Positions 15,042 to 21,788 of a DNA stretch of 64,000 nt are shown piece by piece. A program made the position numbers and the translations under genes. The notes below the pieces were generated by a model. The model was not told the DNA's origin and did not search any database. It saw only the letters and a program-made list of their open reading frames with translations. Origin of the DNA: Paenibacillus algicola (GTDB taxonomy: Bacteria; Bacillota; Bacilli; Paenibacillales; Paenibacillaceae); assembly GCF_005577435.1 (NCBI RefSeq), contig NZ_CP040396.1:2856501-2920500 (forward strand). The letters are read 5' to 3'. The first letter of the stretch is position 1, and the number at the start of each line of letters is the position of its first letter.

Positions 15042-16402
15042 GAGTCTGTAAAATAGATTGTGTAAACTCCCAAAACTATTAAAATGAAACATAGTAGAAA
15101 GGTTGGGAGAACACATGAGACTTTGGGATAAACAACAGCTGCGGGCCTTCATTAAGGAGAATAATCTGGTGACCGCGCAGGATGCACAAAACGCCTTGAA
15201 AGATCTGTTTGCAGAAACACTTCAGGAAATGCTGGAGGCCGAAATGGACCAGCATTTGGGTTACGAGAAGCATGTCGTGAAGAGCAAGCAGACAACAAAC
15301 AGCCGAAACGGCAAGAGCAAAAAGAAGATCACCAGTGAATATGGTGAGCAGCAAATTTTGGTACCTCGAGACCGTGAAGGTGAGTTTGAGCCGTTAGTGG
15401 TCAAGAAACATCAGTCCAATGTGACAGGCATTGAGGACCAAATTATCGCCCTCTATGCTAAAGGCATCAGCACTCGTGAGATTCAGGACCATCTGCAGCA
15501 GCTGTACGGCCTCGATGTCTCTCCGACCTTCATCTCCAACGTGACCAATAAGATTATCCCTCTCGTGAAAGAGTGGCAGAATCGCCCCCTACAGAGCGTG
15601 TATGCTGTGGTGTTTCTGGACGCCATTCATTTCAAGGTGAAACAGGATGGGGCTATTGTCAACAAGGCTGCTTACATGGTCATTGGCATTGATTTGGATG
15701 GAAACAAAGACGTCCTGGGCATGTGGATTGGTGAGAATGAGTCTGCAAAGTTCTGGCTCAGTGTGCTCAATGAATTGAAAAATCGCGGTGTTCAGGACAT
15801 TCTCATTACTTGTGTAGATAACCTTACGGGCTTCTCACAAGCGATTTCAGCATGCTATCCCAGCACGGAAATCCAAAAATGTATCATCCACCAGATCCGC
15901 AACTCCACCCGTTATGTATCCTACAAAGATCTCAAGAAGGTGACCTCGGATTTAAAGCCCATCTACAAGGCCACAACAGAGGAGATGGCTCTGCTGGAAT
16001 TGGATCGGTTTGAGGAGATCTGGGGCGCCAAATATCCACTCATTGTCCGTTCCTGGCGCAACAACTGGGAAGAACTTGCCACGTTCTTTAAGTACCCGCC
16101 TGAGCTTCGCAAGCTTATTTATACGACCAATATGATTGAGAGCTACCACCGCCAACTCCGTAAAGTAACGAAAGGGAAAAGCATCTTTCCTACGGACGAA
16201 TCGCTGCTCAAAATGCTCTATCTGGTGACGGTCGATGTCACCCGCAAGTGGACAGGCCGAGTCCAAAACTGGGGTCAGATCCTGCTTCAATTATCCGTCT
16301 TTTATCCTGAACGGATTGGCCAGCATCTGCCTTAAAGAGCATCTTCTTCTCTAAACAGGGGAACTCTTGATTTAGAGTTTACACAAACTTATTGACAGAC
16401 CC
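15042..16402 (+). mobile_element. IS256-family insertion sequence, 1361 bp, with 8-bp target duplication
   Basis: Terminal inverted repeats: left GAGTCTGTAAAATA..TTGTGTAAACTC, right (inverted) GGGTCTGTCAATAA..TTGTGTAAACTC. The 8-bp duplication CTGAATAC is perfect at 15034-15041 and 16403-16410, so the insertion is recent and ends are defined to the base. It lies inside att-like site S1b. Confidence 0.93.
15115..16335 (+). CDS. IS256-family transposase
   Basis: 406 residues. It begins MRLWDKQQLRAFIKENN and has the mutator/IS256 core: VVFLDAIHFKVKQDG (first DDE Asp), ILITCVDNLTGFSQAI (second Asp), IHQIRNSTRYVSYKD, and TTNMIESYHRQLRKVTKGK with the catalytic Glu. GGGAG lies five bases before the ATG at 15115; a TTG four codons earlier is also open. 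Length and motifs are intact. Confidence 0.95.
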   Translation: MRLWDKQQLRAFIKENNLVTAQDAQNALKDLFAETLQEMLEAEMDQHLGYEKHVVKSKQTTNSRNGKSKKKITSEYGEQQILVPRDREGEFEPLVVKKHQSNVTGIEDQIIALYAKGISTREIQDHLQQLYGLDVSPTFISNVTNKIIPLVKEWQNRPLQSVYAVVFLDAIHFKVKQDGAIVNKAAYMVIGIDLDGNKDVLGMWIGENESAKFWLSVLNELKNRGVQDILITCVDNLTGFSQAISACYPSTEIQKCIIHQIRNSTRYVSYKDLKKVTSDLKPIYKATTEEMALLELDRFEEIWGAKYPLIVRSWRNNWEELATFFKYPPELRKLIYTTNMIESYHRQLRKVTKGKSIFPTDESLLKMLYLVTVDVTRKWTGRVQNWGQILLQLSVFYPERIGQHLP

Positions 16403-16497
16403 CTGAATACACCTCTCTTTGTACATCTTCTTACGCGTATGGGCAAAGCCCGCAGCGCAGATAAAATGTTATTTTTTTGTAATCACTTCATTATCTT

Positions 16498-16938
16498 TTA
16501 TGACATTGTAATTCCTTCTATTCCTATGACTCTTTCGAGTTCACTTTGATTCTTTGACATGATAACCCCTATTTTTTCATGTGCTACAGTAGCTAACCAT
16601 ACTTCCCCATTCTTTAAGAAGCATATATCTTCAAGTAATTCAGGTGTTAACCATTGGTATAAACGCTCTGTTTTATTTGTTAAAATTTCTTTTAATTCTT
16701 GATGGCAATTAAAATAATAAACATCTGCGTAATGTCCAAGTAAGGTTGTTCCCGGCCACTCTTCTTGTCTCTTTATTTCTTTTACATATGGCTTTATCTC
16801 TTCAATAAATTTTTCACCGTTTTCATTTAGATCATGCTGATCCCTTTTAACTAATAGAAACTCGTCACATATGCTAAAAGCTACATTTAATAACTCTTTA
16901 TATGTAGTCCCTTTTGGTTCTTCAATAAATTTTTTCAC
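16498..16938 (-). CDS. cassette gene: unrecognised 146-residue protein
   Basis: Start set at GTG 16938 because AAAAGGAG lies five bases before it; the longer frame to 16992 would begin inside att-like site S2. The protein is acidic and mostly helical (YKELLNVAFSICDEFLLVKR, WPGTTLLGHYADVYYF, LYQWLTPELLEDICFLKNGEVWL), with no motif I can name. Its 3' end leads into att-like site S1b, as for other units of the array. Confidence 0.65.
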   Translation of the reverse strand: MKKFIEEPKGTTYKELLNVAFSICDEFLLVKRDQHDLNENGEKFIEEIKPYVKEIKRQEEWPGTTLLGHYADVYYFNCHQELKEILTNKTERLYQWLTPELLEDICFLKNGEVWLATVAHEKIGVIMSKNQSELERVIGIEGITMS

Positions 16939-16973
16939 AAGTTCTCCTTTTGATAGTTTTTTCCTGATTGCAT

Positions 16974-17134
16974 ATAACGTTCTTGCGTTCATGAACCCTC
17001 ACTGGCTTCAGTGGCCAAAAGAAACGGCCGTGATGCAATTAGACTGCGCAGCGTTGTCCACCTGATTCGCTTCCTTGAAATCTCGCGCTGACCAAGCGGC
17101 GGCAGCCCCGTAGCGTGAATTTGTTTTGTTGGAT
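16974..17134 (-). repeat. attC-like site S2
   Basis: 161 bp. Plus strand starts ATAACGTTCTTGCGTTCATG and ends AGCGTGAATTTGTTTTGTTGGAT. The end box GTTGGAT (17128-17134) is an exact GTTRRRY; on the minus strand it is ATCCAAC, an exact RYYYAAC. It lies 22 bp after the SRPBCC stop. Confidence 0.65.
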
Positions 17135-17155
17135 GTTCGTGACATCTTGAATTAC

Positions 17156-17614
17156 TCACACATTCTCTTCGATTAATTTCTTTAAGTTGGCATTTCTATA
17201 TTCTAAAAATCTCTTCATATATCTCCTTAATAATAATTGCTCTGCCATCCTGCCAACGATTCCAAATGGAGCTTCAAATCTTAGAATATCAATCATCAAT
17301 GTCTTCCCACCTTGTTCGATAAATTCATGTCGATGGATTAAGCTCTTAAATATTCCTTTTTGCATTTCATCAGTAAATCGCTTAGGTTCTTCATATTCTA
17401 TTATTCTTGAAGTTAGTCTTTGTCTTACTAAAAGATGATTTGCTTCAAATGTGACCGTTTCCCCAAGTCCAATTCGACCAAACCTGACACCGTCAACAGC
17501 TAATTCTCTTGTATGGGGCCAAACAGTTTTAGTATGTAATTCAATATCTCTGGCATAGTCAAAACAAATCTGAATCGGCGCATTGATAATGATTTCGGTT
17601 CTTAGAGTAATCAA
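17156..17614 (-). CDS. cassette gene: SRPBCC (START-like) family protein
   Basis: 152 residues from a TTG start that has GGCGGTGG four bases before it; the longer open frame to 17692 reads back through att-like site S3 and is not credible. It begins with the Bet v1-like ITLRTEIIINAPIQICFDYA, then TREL..FGRIGLGETVTFEA and a C-terminal amphipathic helix after APFGIVGRMAEQLLL. This fits the polyketide cyclase/dehydrase type SRPBCC superfamily that binds hydrophobic ligands; ligand unknown. Confidence 0.75.
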   Translation of the reverse strand: MITLRTEIIINAPIQICFDYARDIELHTKTVWPHTRELAVDGVRFGRIGLGETVTFEANHLLVRQRLTSRIIEYEEPKRFTDEMQKGIFKSLIHRHEFIEQGGKTLMIDILRFEAPFGIVGRMAEQLLLRRYMKRFLEYRNANLKKLIEENV

Positions 17615-17660
17615 TGAACCACCGCCTTTTTTGTGTTTTAGGCTTTTCACGAATTTCTGA

Positions 17661-17719
17661 TTACGCTTCTGTTGGCGAACCGAGGGACGCATGTCCGAAG
17701 CGAAAATATATTGTTAACT
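17661..17719 (-). repeat. attC-like site S3 (short)
   Basis: Minus strand: AGTTAAC ... CGCTTC (27-base interior) GAAGCG ... TAATCAG. The 6-bp inner arms are perfect; the R' end is altered (GTAATCA instead of GTTATCA). Follows the 40-aa peptide gene. Confidence 0.45.
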
Positions 17720-17815
17720 GACGTCAATGACCTCTTCGATTTGCTTCTACACCAGTAGGGCTGCTCTACAATCAAATCCACTCTGATTCACACTTTCTAT
17801 TAATATAGCTCCGTG

Positions 17816-17938
17816 TCAGTTCAGTTCGATAAAATTCTTCATACCATATAAAAAAAGCGCCCCTACTGCAACAAGTAATCCTGCAGCAATTATTACATAC
17901 ACAACGATTTTCTTTTCAGTAGATTTTTTAATTTTCAT
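17816..17938 (-). CDS. cassette gene: 40-residue membrane peptide
   Basis: Sequence pattern: basic start (MKIKKSTEKK), one hydrophobic helix (IVVYVIIAAGLLVAVGALFL, residues 11-30) and a short polar end (YGMKNFIELN). A strong AAGGAGGAG lies directly before the ATG. It is followed by att-like site S3. Small positive-inside single-pass peptides are frequent in cassette arrays and toxin families; no family recognised. Confidence 0.6.
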   Translation of the reverse strand: MKIKKSTEKKIVVYVIIAAGLLVAVGALFLYGMKNFIELN

Positions 17939-18062
17939 CTCCTCCTTAGAAAATTCGGCATTTGATACTCCTCCGCACTTTCGCACTTCAAAACTCTTTA
18001 CCGATAAGGCTATCTAACCAAAGACTATCATAATACACTTTCAATACAATCCTATTGGTTTC

Positions 18063-18096
18063 AGTTAACGTCCAATGCGTGAATATGTTGTTATCA
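18063..18096 (-). repeat. attC-like site S4, internally deleted
   Basis: 34 bp: GTTAAC-GTCCAATG-CGTGAATATGTT-GTTATC. Both outer boxes and the L' box remain; the other half of the hairpin is missing. It lies inside an open minus-strand frame (…NNIFTHWTLTE…) that ends at 17988 and matches nothing known. Confidence 0.45.
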
Positions 18097-18175
18097 AAAT
18101 CACCTGACATCCTCGATAATGCTACAAATGCTTCAGGGATTAAATAATCAAAAGTCTGAATACTATTCCTTGTTA

Positions 18176-18715
18176 TCAGTTCTCGCCTTCTCTGAAATAA
18201 CCTACACCAATTGTCTTTATCTGTTTAATAAGCTTTTCTACATTTTTGGGTGATTTCAATACTATAATCTTCTTATCTTGATATTTCATTAGCTTTTCCA
18301 TAATTCCTGGAATTTTTGTCTTTTTAAAATTCCAGACCCATTTAATAAATTCAAAGTCCAGAATTTCAGGACAATCTTCATTAAGGTCTGGTCTTGTCTT
18401 TCCGTGATAAATGAGCCTTCTCTTAATTACTCTATAAGTAGTTATCCATCTTGAAAAATCTAAAAGTATTATTACATCCGCTTGTGTCATTCGTATATCA
18501 AGTGTTCTTCCATAATTCCCATCAATAATCCACGATTCTTCAAGCACAAGTCTTTCTTGAAAATTATCCCATTCATCATTAGATGTTGATATCCATCCTG
18601 GTTTCCAATAGTATGCATCTAAATGATATACGGGTATATTTAAAATATCTCCAAGTTGCCTTGAAAGAGTGGATTTACCTGCTCCACCAGACCCAATGAT
18701 CATTATTCGCTTCAT
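18176..18715 (-). CDS. cassette gene: P-loop kinase-like protein (DNA topology modulation/FlaR type)
   Basis: 179 residues. Walker A is IIGSGGAGKSTLSRQLG (about 6-22), then the family's YHLDAYYWKPGW, WIIDGNYGRTLDIR (lid/base-binding), VIILLDFSRW and KTRPDLNEDCPEILD. This is the adenylate-kinase-like group annotated as topology modulation protein or FlaR; the true substrate is unknown. AGGAGA precedes the ATG. The stop codon runs directly into a TGATAAC box, and the deleted site S4 follows 80 bp later. Confidence 0.82.
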   Translation of the reverse strand: MKRIMIIGSGGAGKSTLSRQLGDILNIPVYHLDAYYWKPGWISTSNDEWDNFQERLVLEESWIIDGNYGRTLDIRMTQADVIILLDFSRWITTYRVIKRRLIYHGKTRPDLNEDCPEILDFEFIKWVWNFKKTKIPGIMEKLMKYQDKKIIVLKSPKNVEKLIKQIKTIGVGYFREGEN

Positions 18716-18754
18716 TTAAACTTCTCCTATGCATTTAGGATTTGCGAGAATTTC

Positions 18755-18874
18755 GCTTAACGTTTCTCATGTTCACGGCGATCCGCGACAGTCGGGTGTG
18801 TAAAGGCAACCACTTCTTCGAATTTACTTCTGGGACCGAGGACGAATGCCCAATGCGTGAATATGATGTTATAA
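18755..18874 (-). repeat. attC-like site S5
   Basis: 120 bp. Plus strand GCTTAAC-GTTTCT-CATGTTCACG ... CGTGAATATGAT-GTTATAA. On the minus strand the R' box is GTTAAGC, an exact GTTRRRY. The interior is nearly identical to that of S7 (GTGTAAAGGCAACCACTTCT and onward). Confidence 0.7.
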
Positions 18875-18931
18875 AATGTCAGGGGGCCTCTTTGTATTCT
18901 CTTTCAAAAAGCACTTTAGTCCATGTATTCT

Positions 18932-18949
18932 TTATCATTATTATGATAA
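18932..18949 (+). promoter_or_regulatory. operator-like inverted repeat before the toxin-antitoxin pair
   Basis: TTATCAT-TATT-ATGATAA, 7-bp perfect arms overlapping a likely -10 (GATAAT), 35 bp before the antitoxin start. Position fits autorepression by a Phd-type antitoxin. Confidence 0.5.
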
Positions 18950-18983
18950 TATTAATGGCATCATAATGAATGAGGTGGTCAGA

Positions 18984-19259
18984 TTGCCTACGATTCGTCC
19001 AATATCAGATCTGAGAAACAACTTTAACTTAATTTCTGAAATAGCTCATCATGATGGTGAACCAGTTTTCATAACTAAAAATGGTCAAAGCGACCTCGTC
19101 GTCATGAGTCACGCTGCTTACGAACAACAGCAAGCACTAATTGAGTTGTATCAGAAACTTGCTATAGCCGAAAAGCAAAGTAATGATGGTATTGAAAGGA
19201 AAAGTCATGCTGAAGTGATGAAAAATCTAAGGAGTCTAATCAGTGGACAAAACGTATAA
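18984..19259 (+). CDS. cassette gene: Phd/YefM-type antitoxin
   Basis: 91 residues from TTG 18984 (GAGGTGG five bases upstream). The N-terminus MPTIRPISDLRNNFNLISE followed by GEPVFITKNGQSDLVVMSHAAYEQ is the Phd/YefM DNA-binding fold; the C-terminal ~35 residues form the toxin-neutralising tail. It overlaps the toxin gene by 17 bp. The pair runs opposite to its neighbours with its own promoter, as toxin-antitoxin cassettes do in integrons. Confidence 0.85.
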   Translation: MPTIRPISDLRNNFNLISEIAHHDGEPVFITKNGQSDLVVMSHAAYEQQQALIELYQKLAIAEKQSNDGIERKSHAEVMKNLRSLISGQNV

Positions 19260-19548
19260 TATTGAATACTTGCCCATAGCTGAGGAGGATTTATTAAATA
19301 TCATCCATTATATCATGCTTGATAATCCAGAGGCAGCATTATTAATGGCTGACAAAATTGATCAATCAATATCTATTCTCGAAACTTTCCCGTATTGTGG
19401 TGCAATTCCAAAAGATACAAGGCTTCAAATATTAAACTATAGAATGTTACTCGTTGAATCTTATCTTGTCTTCTATGTAGTTTTAGGTGATATTGTAGAG
19501 ATCCGCAGGATTCTACATGGCAAAAGAAAATATAACTTCTTGATGTAA
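19243..19548 (+). CDS. cassette gene: RelE/ParE-family toxin
   Basis: 101 residues from GTG with AAGGAG eight bases upstream. YNIEYLPIAEEDLLNIIHYI and ISILETFPYCGAIP, LNYRMLLVESYLVFYVV, VEIRRILHGKRKY follow the ParE/RelE superfamily fold. The C-terminal RRILHGKRKY is typical of ParE-like toxins (gyrase poison) more than of RNase-type RelE, but target assignment is inference. Confidence 0.85.
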   Translation: MDKTYNIEYLPIAEEDLLNIIHYIMLDNPEAALLMADKIDQSISILETFPYCGAIPKDTRLQILNYRMLLVESYLVFYVVLGDIVEIRRILHGKRKYNFLM

Positions 19549-19578
19549 CTCATTATTTATGCCTTTCCCCTGATTTCT

Positions 19579-19758
19579 TATAACGTTCGTGCATTGACGA
19601 ACCCTCACTGGCTAAGGTAACCTATCGATCTAGCGCAGCGATCTGGACCGCCGGGTCGATGACTTAGCCTTTCAGGGTTGTCTGTCTGGATCCGCTTCCC
19701 CGAAATGCCTCTGGCAAAACCAGTGCCGTCAGGTCCGCAGCGTGAATAACGTTATTAT
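19579..19758 (-). repeat. attC-like site S6
   Basis: 180 bp. Plus strand ATAAC-GTTCGTGCATTGACG ... GCAGCGTGAATAAC-GTTATTA. The interior differs from S5/S7 and is closer in layout to S2 and S8 (GACTTAGCC, GGTCCGC). Confidence 0.6.
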
Positions 19759-19804
19759 CTGATGCCCAGACCTTCTTTGAATTAGAATATGCATTCATAT
19801 GTTT

Positions 19805-20036
19805 CTATAGACTTAAATAGTAATGGTAGAACTCTTTAACCCTCTTATATCCATTTCGTTCATATATTCTTTGAGCTCTTTCATTGTCGAATGCAGTTGA
19901 CAATCCTAATCCTTTACCTCCTTGCTCCTTCAAAATCAGACTCTTGTCTATAAAACACTCTATAATCATTAAAGAGGTAGGATAATTCCTCCAGATCTTC
20001 GATTGTTGCCTGTCTAACAATTAAGGTGTTTTTCAT
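19805..20036 (-). pseudogene. cassette remnant: internally deleted GNAT acetyltransferase
   Basis: The start ATG at 20036 opens KNTLIVRQATIEDLEELSYL then FNDYRVFYRQESDFEGA, the N-terminus of a GNAT. The frame then breaks. One base off, the C-terminus KGLGLSTAFDNERAQRIYER, NGYKRVKEFYHYYLSL follows at once. The middle ~80 residues, including the acetyl-CoA motif, are missing. Confidence 0.75.
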
Positions 20037-20088
20037 TTCTTTCATTCTTTCTTTATGAGTTGTTTCTGCTTATATTCTTCGGGGTTTC

Positions 20089-20209
20089 AGATAACGTTTC
20101 TCATATTCACGGCGCTCGGCGACAGCCGGGAGTGTAAAGGCAACCACTTCTTTGAAATTTACTTCTGGGACCGAGGGCGAATGCCCGATGCGTGAATATC
20201 GTGTTAGCT
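20089..20209 (-). repeat. attC-like site S7
   Basis: 121 bp. Plus strand AGATAAC-GTTTCTC-ATATTCACG ... CGTGAATAT-CGT-GTTAGCT: the inner boxes ATATTCACG/CGTGAATAT are perfect. The stop of the GNAT pseudogene lies inside the right box. Confidence 0.7.
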
Positions 20210-20727
20210 GATGTCAATGCCATCTTCGAGGTTGCACCAGTTCTCTTTGTCTAAAATCATCTCAATCCTATTCCAGTTCTCTCCGTGTTTTGGCTGATAA
20301 ACACTCTCTACTATTGAATCAATTACAAAACCGACCTTTTTGTAATATAGCTTGGATATTTAGATGAAACACATACAATCTAATTCGAACGAAAATTCTT
20401 CGAATCCTAACCGAACTATTTCCCTTAGCACTTTTGTCCCTATACCTTGACTTCTAATTTCATCTGATTTCAATAGAAACCTTCCCATTAATAGCTTCAT
20501 TCTTATTTCTATCTAGCTGCCCCAATTGTACTGTTCCAATAATATCCTGGTTCTGCCTACCTATTACCTTGTATATAAGAGTATCTGAATTGGTTGTATT
20601 AAAACCATTAACGTAGTGTCCTTTCATTTGTTCTAAAGTTAATGGGTAATGTATGTACTTCCTGCCCATTGATAAATAAAATCTTGATCATGATTGTTAA
20701 CCCATTCGACGATAAATGGAAAATGAT
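20204..20727 (-). pseudogene. cassette remnant: GNAT acetyltransferase with several frameshifts
   Basis: Reading across three or four frameshifts gives WVNNHDQDFIYQWAG, IHYPLTLEQMKGHYVNGF, IIGTVQLGQLDRN, GRFLLKSDEIRSQGIGTKVL (motif A), LYYKKVGFVIDSIVESVY and a C-terminal IEMILDKENWCNLEDG. The first codons are lost at site S8. Confidence 0.7.
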
Positions 20728-20730
20728 TTC

Positions 20731-20919
20731 AGATAACGTTTCTCATATTCACGACGTCGAGAGGCTTAAGCTGCCACTGTCGATCAAGCGAAGCGATCGA
20801 CACGCTCGGTCCGAAGGACTTAGCCTCGCAGATGTGTCTGGCCAGGTGACTTATCTTCTCTGCTATTTCTTCGGTCAGACCAAGGCGCGTTAGCGCCGCA
20901 ACGTGAATATGGTATTATA
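20731..20919 (-). repeat. attC-like site S8
   Basis: 189 bp. Plus strand AGATAAC-GTTTCTC-ATATTCACGACG ... AACGTGAATATGGTATTATA. The left 22 bases equal those of S7, but the interior is longer and different, with nested GC-rich inverted repeats (GATCAAGCGAAGCGATC, GGCGCGTTAGCGCC). Confidence 0.65.
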
Positions 20920-20959
20920 CGAAGCATCTGACTTCATTGAAATTTCCCTCAAATTCCTC

Positions 20960-21520
20960 TTAGAGTTCAAATTGTTCTATTATCATTTGTGCTACTATAT
21001 CTGCTGTTAAATTTGTGTTATTGATCTTCATATAATTCTTACCTTCAAATTCTCCTGGAAATGAATTTAGTCTATGGTTTTCCAATGTTTTTAATAAATC
21101 TCTTTCAGATTGTTCAAAATTTCTTTTAGACGGTTTATGTAACAAACGATTATCACTTTTATTTCGTACTAATCGCACATCTAGGTCTGCTTCCAGTTCA
21201 ACCAAATAAACAGATCCGCCCTTAGATTCAAATATATTTGATACGTTATTGATGTAATCCCAGTCTGCTGAAATATCCAGACCCCAAACATATGTGAATA
21301 TCAATCCCTCTAAATCACTAGCAGCTACTTCCTCAAAGATTTTCTTTCTGAAAAGTCCGACTAATCGCTTTCCGGATTCACTTCCATAACTAAAAAAATG
21401 AGAGACAAGTTCGATTGTCATATGATTATGAAACAACTTCAGTTCCGTTTTTCTTTCTAACTCTTGGCCTACCGTCATCTTTCCGACGGCTTGAGGTCCG
21501 AATATGATTACAAGTTTCAT
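20960..21520 (-). CDS. cassette gene: AAA/P-loop kinase-like protein
   Basis: 186 residues. Walker A is IIFGPQAVGKMTVGQEL (about 4-20); then LFHNHMTIELVSHFF, a strand VYLVELEADLDVRLVRN and KPSKRNFEQSERDLL, the pattern of small shikimate/gluconate-kinase-like ATPases common in Bacillota accessory regions. Substrate unknown. Site S8 begins ~40 bp after the stop. As the unit nearest the recombinase remnant it would be the most recent cassette if the integron analogy holds. Confidence 0.8.
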   Translation of the reverse strand: MKLVIIFGPQAVGKMTVGQELERKTELKLFHNHMTIELVSHFFSYGSESGKRLVGLFRKKIFEEVAASDLEGLIFTYVWGLDISADWDYINNVSNIFESKGGSVYLVELEADLDVRLVRNKSDNRLLHKPSKRNFEQSERDLLKTLENHRLNSFPGEFEGKNYMKINNTNLTADIVAQMIIEQFEL

Positions 21521-21583
21521 AATTATCCTTTCTGAGAATGTATTTATCTTCTTTAATTTTTATTTATTTGTTTCCATATCTTT

Positions 21584-21674
21584 CATATAACCTCTTATTC
21601 ACGAACTTCACGAATACGTTAATAATACGTGGCTTAATGAACTTCGTAAATACCCGTTTGGGAGGATGTTATGC
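21584..21674 (-). repeat. attC- or attI-like site S9
   Basis: 91 bp. CATATAAC-CTCTT-ATTCACGAACTTCA ... TGAACTTCGTAAAT ... GTTATGC; the inner arms match at 12 of 14 positions. It is the site closest to the recombinase remnant, 65 bp beyond its stop, so it may be the primary insertion site. Confidence 0.55.
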
Positions 21675-21788
21675 GATGTGACTAAGCATCGACCTTTATT
21701 CCTTCTACAGATTTTTCTATATCGCTAATGAAACAAAATTAGAAGTCCAATGGACTCTTGATCCGTCTCGCATTTTTTACCGTCACAT

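Larger units (their letters stand above)
14946..16474 (-). repeat. attC-like site S1b, split by the IS256-type element
   Basis: Left box ATCCAAC (14947-14953; on the minus strand GTTGGAT, an exact GTTRRRY) and right box GTTATTT (16468-16474). The inserted element and its duplication account for ~1.37 kb, leaving a site of about 160 bp. Confidence 0.5.
14866..21674 (-). mobile_element. integron-like gene-cassette array
   Basis: About 6.8 kb (5.4 kb without the IS256-type element) of single-gene units, each ended on its 3' side (minus-strand sense) by an att-like site with outer TAAC/GTTA boxes and inner TTCACG/CGTGAA boxes. From right to left: P-loop kinase, GNAT pseudogene, GNAT remnant, toxin-antitoxin pair (reversed), FlaR-like kinase, 40-aa membrane peptide, SRPBCC protein, unknown 146-aa protein, an empty site pair and, beyond the left-most site, the split kinase. 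Genes are AT-richer than flanking core genes. A tyrosine recombinase remnant adjoins the right end. This reading rests on site architecture; no integrase activity is shown. Confidence 0.7.

Noticed and set aside
17615..17692. Longer N-terminus for the SRPBCC protein
   Set aside because: The extension is translated att-like site S3; a TTG with good ribosome-binding site lies at 17614.
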